Assembly: GCA_019347645.1 (NCBI GenBank)
Contig: JAHWKZ010000065.1
Coordinates: forward strand, 1-8,193
Reading direction: 5' to 3'
Source of the DNA: Gemmatimonadota bacterium
Lineage (GTDB): Bacteria; Gemmatimonadota; Gemmatimonadetes; JACCXV01; JAHWKZ01
Length of the DNA: 8,193 nt
Numbering within the stretch: position 1 is the first letter of the stretch; each line of letters begins with the position of its first letter. The translations under genes were made by a program, and so were the position numbers. The notes beneath the pieces are model-generated. The model saw only the letters and a list, made by a program, of their open reading frames with translations. It did no database searches and was not told where the DNA came from. Shown here one piece after another: positions 5,551 through 8,193 of the stretch.

Positions 5551-6170
5551 CGCGCCCGTCCGCCGGCGACCGCCGGCGCCTGCTCGCGGCCGCGCTGTGG
5601 CTCGCCGGGGCGACCCTTCTGGGAGGGCTCGACCTCCCCGCCCGCGGCTTCGAATCGTTCCGCTTCGCCCCGTTCGGTATCGTGGCCGGGCTGCTGGGCC
5701 TGCTGTGGGTCTTCGCCCTCGTGGTCGCCGGCGCCGTCCGGCGTCCACCCGGCTGGGTCGGCGCGGTGGCGCTCGCGTACTGGGTGGCCGCGACCGCGAC
5801 CGCGTTCCGCGTGCTGCTGCCGCCGCCCGGCCTCCTCCAGGTGGGATTGGCCGTGGCCGCCGCGCTGGGGGCGGGGATCGTCGCGACGCGGCCGGACCGC
5901 GACGGCGCGGTCGTCTGGACCGGTGTGGTGGCGGTTACCCTGGCGGTCCTCAAGTTCGCCGTGGTTCCCGTCTTCCAGGGGCGGTCCGGCCTGCCGAACT
6001 GGGGGCCGCTCGACCTCGGCGAGTGGAGCGAAGCCTTCCGCGATGTCTTCGTCGCCTACGCCCCCCAGCGCCCCGCCGCCCAGGCGCTCCATTTCACGGC
6101 GCTGGCGTGCTGGGCGGCGGCGCTGTGGACGCAGTGGGACGTCCGGGAAGTGGAGGACGCCTCCGGTTGA
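5535..6170 (+). CDS. Multi-pass membrane protein, unknown function
   Basis: This is a 211-residue hydrophobic protein with no family I recognise. The start is uncertain: TTG 5535 overlaps the previous gene by 16 bases, and CTG 5547 is the nearest alternative. No ATG or GTG fits, and no Shine-Dalgarno is visible, so translation is probably coupled. After a basic N-terminus (RRR at 13-15), membrane helices are likely near residues 16-33, 46-67, 73-91, 100-117, 126-146 and 183-198. An amphipathic loop with WGPLDLGEWSEAFRDVF (156-172) separates the last two, and a short acidic tail follows. The repeated positive residues at loop ends (RR at 69-70, R119) suggest alternating topology. It is the last gene of the apparent hisC operon; a 78-base gap separates it from the thiolase. 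Confidence 0.75.
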   Translation: MADPLTRPSAGDRRRLLAAALWLAGATLLGGLDLPARGFESFRFAPFGIVAGLLGLLWVFALVVAGAVRRPPGWVGAVALAYWVAATATAFRVLLPPPGLLQVGLAVAAALGAGIVATRPDRDGAVVWTGVVAVTLAVLKFAVVPVFQGRSGLPNWGPLDLGEWSEAFRDVFVAYAPQRPAAQALHFTALACWAAALWTQWDVREVEDASG

Positions 6171-6248
6171 CGCGTCTTCGCGGCGGGACGAACGTTACTC
6201 CCGGTTCTCGCGATCCGTTCCGTCCCTTCATTTCGAGGAGCCCATCTC

Positions 6249-7451
6249 ATGAAGCTCGACCGCGACGACATCGTCCTCTGCGCGGGGGTCCGAACGGCGT
6301 TCGGCGCCTTCGGCGGCAGCCTCAAGGACCTCTCGGCGAACGATCTCGGCGTGGTGGTCGCCAGGGCCGCCGTCGAGCGCGCCGGATTCGCTCCCGAGGA
6401 GATCGACCACGTGATCTTCGGCAACGCCCTGCAGACCTCCTCGGATGCCATCTACTGCGCCCGCCACGTCGCGCTGAAGGCCGGCCTTCCCGAGTCGACC
6501 CCGGCGGTGACGGTGAATCGCCTTTGCGGCTCCGGCTTCGAGTCGATCATCCAGGCCACACGGCAGATCCTGACCGGCGAGAGCGAGGTCGTGCTCGCCG
6601 GCGGCACCGAAAACATGAGCCAGGCCCCCCACACGATCCGCGGCGCACGGTGGGGAGTCCCGCTCGGCCAGTCGAAGATGGGCGACTACCTCTGGGAGTC
6701 GCTCTATGACCCCTACGCCGGCTACTCGATGCTCGAGACCGCCGAGAACCTGCGTGCCGAGTACGGGATCTCGCGTGAGGCCCAGGACGACCTCGCCTTC
6801 CAGTCCCAACAGCGTGCCGGCGCGGCGATGGCCGACGGGCGCTTCGCCGCCGAGATCGTCCCCGTCGAGGTGACCGACCGCAAGGGCACCAGCCACGTGC
6901 TCGACACCGACGAGCACCCGCGCCCCGAGGTCGAGCGCGACAAGCTGGCGAGTCTGCGCCCGGTCCGGCAGGCGGTCGACGCGGACGCGACCGTCACGGC
7001 CGGCAACGCCTCCGGGATCGTCGACGGGGCGGCGGCGGTGATCGTGACCACCGCCCGGCGCGCCGAGCAGGCCGGTTCTCCGGTGCTGGGCCGTCTCCTC
7101 GGCTGGGGGGTCGCCGGATGCGATCCGAAGATCATGGGGATCGGCCCGGCGCCCTCGACCCGGGCCGCCCTCGACGACGTCGGGCTCTCCCTCGACGACA
7201 TGGATCTCTACGAGGTCAACGAGGCGTTCGCGCCGCAGACGGTGGTGGTGATGAAGGAGCTCGGCCTCGACCACGAGAAGCTGAACGTGAACGGCGGCGC
7301 GGTGGCCATCGGCCACCCACTGGCGGCCACGGGCACGCGCGTCACGATCACGCTCCTCTACGAGATGAAGCGCCGGGGAGCGAAGCGGGGCTTCGCCTCC
7401 GCCTGCATTGGCGGCGGCCAGGGCGCCACCGTCGTCGTCGAAGCGGCCTAG
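6249..7451 (+). CDS. Acetyl-CoA C-acetyltransferase (thiolase family)
   Basis: A full-length 400-residue thiolase that condenses two acetyl-CoA to acetoacetyl-CoA, or cleaves 3-ketoacyl-CoA in the reverse direction. ATG 6249 follows GAGGAG (6235-6240) by eight bases. The acylated cysteine is C93 in VNRLCGSGFES. The covering loop and CoA-binding region include GGTENMSQAPH (118-128). NEAFAPQ (324-330) and GHP (355-357) supply the active-site asparagine and histidine, and C386 in CIGGGQG is the second catalytic cysteine, so all four key residues are present. The usual GHPLGASGAR reads GHPLAATGTR, a variant of unknown consequence. The gene lies 12 bases upstream of a 3-hydroxyacyl-CoA dehydrogenase, matching beta-oxidation, polyhydroxybutyrate or butyrate-type modules. 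The sequence does not tell chain-length preference or direction, so I do not give atoB, phaA or fadA. Confidence 0.93.
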   Translation: MKLDRDDIVLCAGVRTAFGAFGGSLKDLSANDLGVVVARAAVERAGFAPEEIDHVIFGNALQTSSDAIYCARHVALKAGLPESTPAVTVNRLCGSGFESIIQATRQILTGESEVVLAGGTENMSQAPHTIRGARWGVPLGQSKMGDYLWESLYDPYAGYSMLETAENLRAEYGISREAQDDLAFQSQQRAGAAMADGRFAAEIVPVEVTDRKGTSHVLDTDEHPRPEVERDKLASLRPVRQAVDADATVTAGNASGIVDGAAAVIVTTARRAEQAGSPVLGRLLGWGVAGCDPKIMGIGPAPSTRAALDDVGLSLDDMDLYEVNEAFAPQTVVVMKELGLDHEKLNVNGGAVAIGHPLAATGTRVTITLLYEMKRRGAKRGFASACIGGGQGATVVVEAA

Positions 7452-7463
7452 GGGGAGGGACCA

Positions 7464-8193
7464 ATGAGCGAGAAGAAGATCGAGAGGGTGGGCGTGCTGG
7501 GCTGCGGGCTGATGGGGAGCGGCATCGCCCACGTCTGCGCCGCCGCCGGGTACGACGTGCTCGTCCGGGAGATCGAGGAGGAGTACTGGAAGAAGGGTTT
7601 CGCGAAGATCGAGACGTTCATGGCGAAGGCGGTCGAGAAGGAGAAGATGGCCGCCGAGGAGAAGGACGCCGCCATGGGCCGGCTGAGCGGGACCACCGAC
7701 CTCTCCGAGCTGGCCGACCGGGACCTCGTCATCGAGGCGGTCGTCGAGGACATCGAGGAGAAGAACGCGATGTTCCGCGAACTCGACGGTCTCTGCCCCG
7801 ACCACACGATCTTCGCCTCGAACACCTCGTCGCTGACGATCGTCGAGATGGCCGCGGCCACCGAGCGGCCGGACCGGGTGGTGGGGCTCCACTTCTTCAA
7901 CCCCGTCCCGGTCATGAAGCTGGTCGAGGTCGTGAAGGCGATCACCACCAGCGAAGACACGTTCGACCGGGCGTGGGGCTTCGCCGAATCGCTGGGCAAG
8001 ATCCCGATCGCCGCCAAGGACAACAGCGGCTTCGTCGTCAACCGGCTTCTGGTCCCCTACCTGCTGGGCGCGGTACGGGCGGTCGAGAGCGGCGTGGCTT
8101 CGATCGAGGACATCGACAAGGGGATGGTCCACGGCACCGGCCATCCGATGGGTCCCCTGACGCTCCTCGACTTCGTCGGCATCGACACCACCT
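7464..8193 (+). CDS. 3-hydroxybutyryl-CoA / 3-hydroxyacyl-CoA dehydrogenase (3' truncated by window)
   Basis: The first 243 residues of an NAD(P)-dependent 3-hydroxyacyl-CoA dehydrogenase that interconverts 3-hydroxyacyl-CoA and 3-ketoacyl-CoA. ATG 7464 has GGAGG at 7454-7458, five bases away. The Rossmann loop GCGLMGSG spans 13-20. Residues equivalent to the catalytic set of the human enzyme line up with exact spacing: S122 (SNTSSL), H143 (HFFNPVPVMKLVE), E155 and N193 (DNSGFVVNRLL). The C-terminal domain begins near 186, and the family's HPMGP-L-x-L-x-D-x-x-G-x-D-T motif is visible at 227-242 before the edge. About 40-50 residues are missing if it is a stand-alone Hbd/PaaH-type enzyme. It follows the thiolase by 12 bases, clearly one transcript, and would act on that enzyme's product. 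It lacks a preceding enoyl-CoA hydratase domain, so it is not the N-terminally fused FadB type. Confidence 0.93.
   Translation, partial: MSEKKIERVGVLGCGLMGSGIAHVCAAAGYDVLVREIEEEYWKKGFAKIETFMAKAVEKEKMAAEEKDAAMGRLSGTTDLSELADRDLVIEAVVEDIEEKNAMFRELDGLCPDHTIFASNTSSLTIVEMAAATERPDRVVGLHFFNPVPVMKLVEVVKAITTSEDTFDRAWGFAESLGKIPIAAKDNSGFVVNRLLVPYLLGAVRAVESGVASIEDIDKGMVHGTGHPMGPLTLLDFVGIDTT

Noticed and set aside
6167..6200. TTGACG as a -35 for the thiolase gene
   Set aside because: No acceptable -10 lies 16-18 bases downstream; the best candidate (GTTACT) is 21 bases away. A promoter in the 78-base gap is possible but not supported.
6228..8144. A 638-codon minus-strand open frame
   Set aside because: It is antisense to the thiolase and hydroxyacyl-CoA dehydrogenase genes, both of which have complete catalytic residues. 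Its composition is a mirror of their codon pattern.

Overview
This is a very GC-rich window of ordinary bacterial chromosome. It is dense with genes, almost every codon ends in G or C, and frames opposite real genes stay open by chance for hundreds of codons. No rRNA, tRNA, CRISPR array, transposase, integrase or phage gene is visible. A BamE/SmpA-like protein, an exported DUF547 protein and a DxDGDG (FG-GAP-like) protein suggest a Gram-negative of high GC, such as Acidobacteriota, Gemmatimonadota, Myxococcota or a related uncultured lineage. The sequence alone does not settle the phylum.

Left part (1-1968): a truncated protein with an FG-GAP-type calcium-loop motif enters from the left edge. 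Nine bases later comes a small membrane-anchored BamE-like protein. Facing them on the minus strand, and overlapping by 31 bases at the 3' ends, is an exported DUF547 protein. Middle (1969-2756): a 142-base divergent intergenic region carries candidate promoters and an inverted repeat. It is followed by a small acidic helical protein that resembles an orphan, active-site-degenerate HepT (DUF86) protein. A strong hairpin of two 8-bp stems then separates it from the next operon.

Right part (2725-8193), all on the plus strand: a HisC-type aminotransferase and a complete-looking isocitrate/isopropylmalate-family dehydrogenase overlap by GTGA. Another GTGA overlap leads to a single-pass membrane protein with a helical domain, and a 16-base overlap leads to a multi-pass membrane protein. 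These four look like one translationally coupled operon. After 78 bases come an acetyl-CoA acetyltransferase (thiolase) and, 12 bases later, a 3-hydroxyacyl-CoA dehydrogenase that runs off the right edge. This second pair fits beta-oxidation or the reverse condensation/reduction of acyl-CoAs.

No complete undescribed system is evident. The points most worth a second look are the HepT-like protein whose RX4HXY-type motif reads EX4HXE with no nucleotidyltransferase beside it, and the start of hisC. There an 11-codon upstream ORF ends in a GTGA overlap with the aminotransferase start, and a pure pyrimidine tract sits where a ribosome binding site would be. The two unrecognised membrane proteins coupled to the dehydrogenase are a third.
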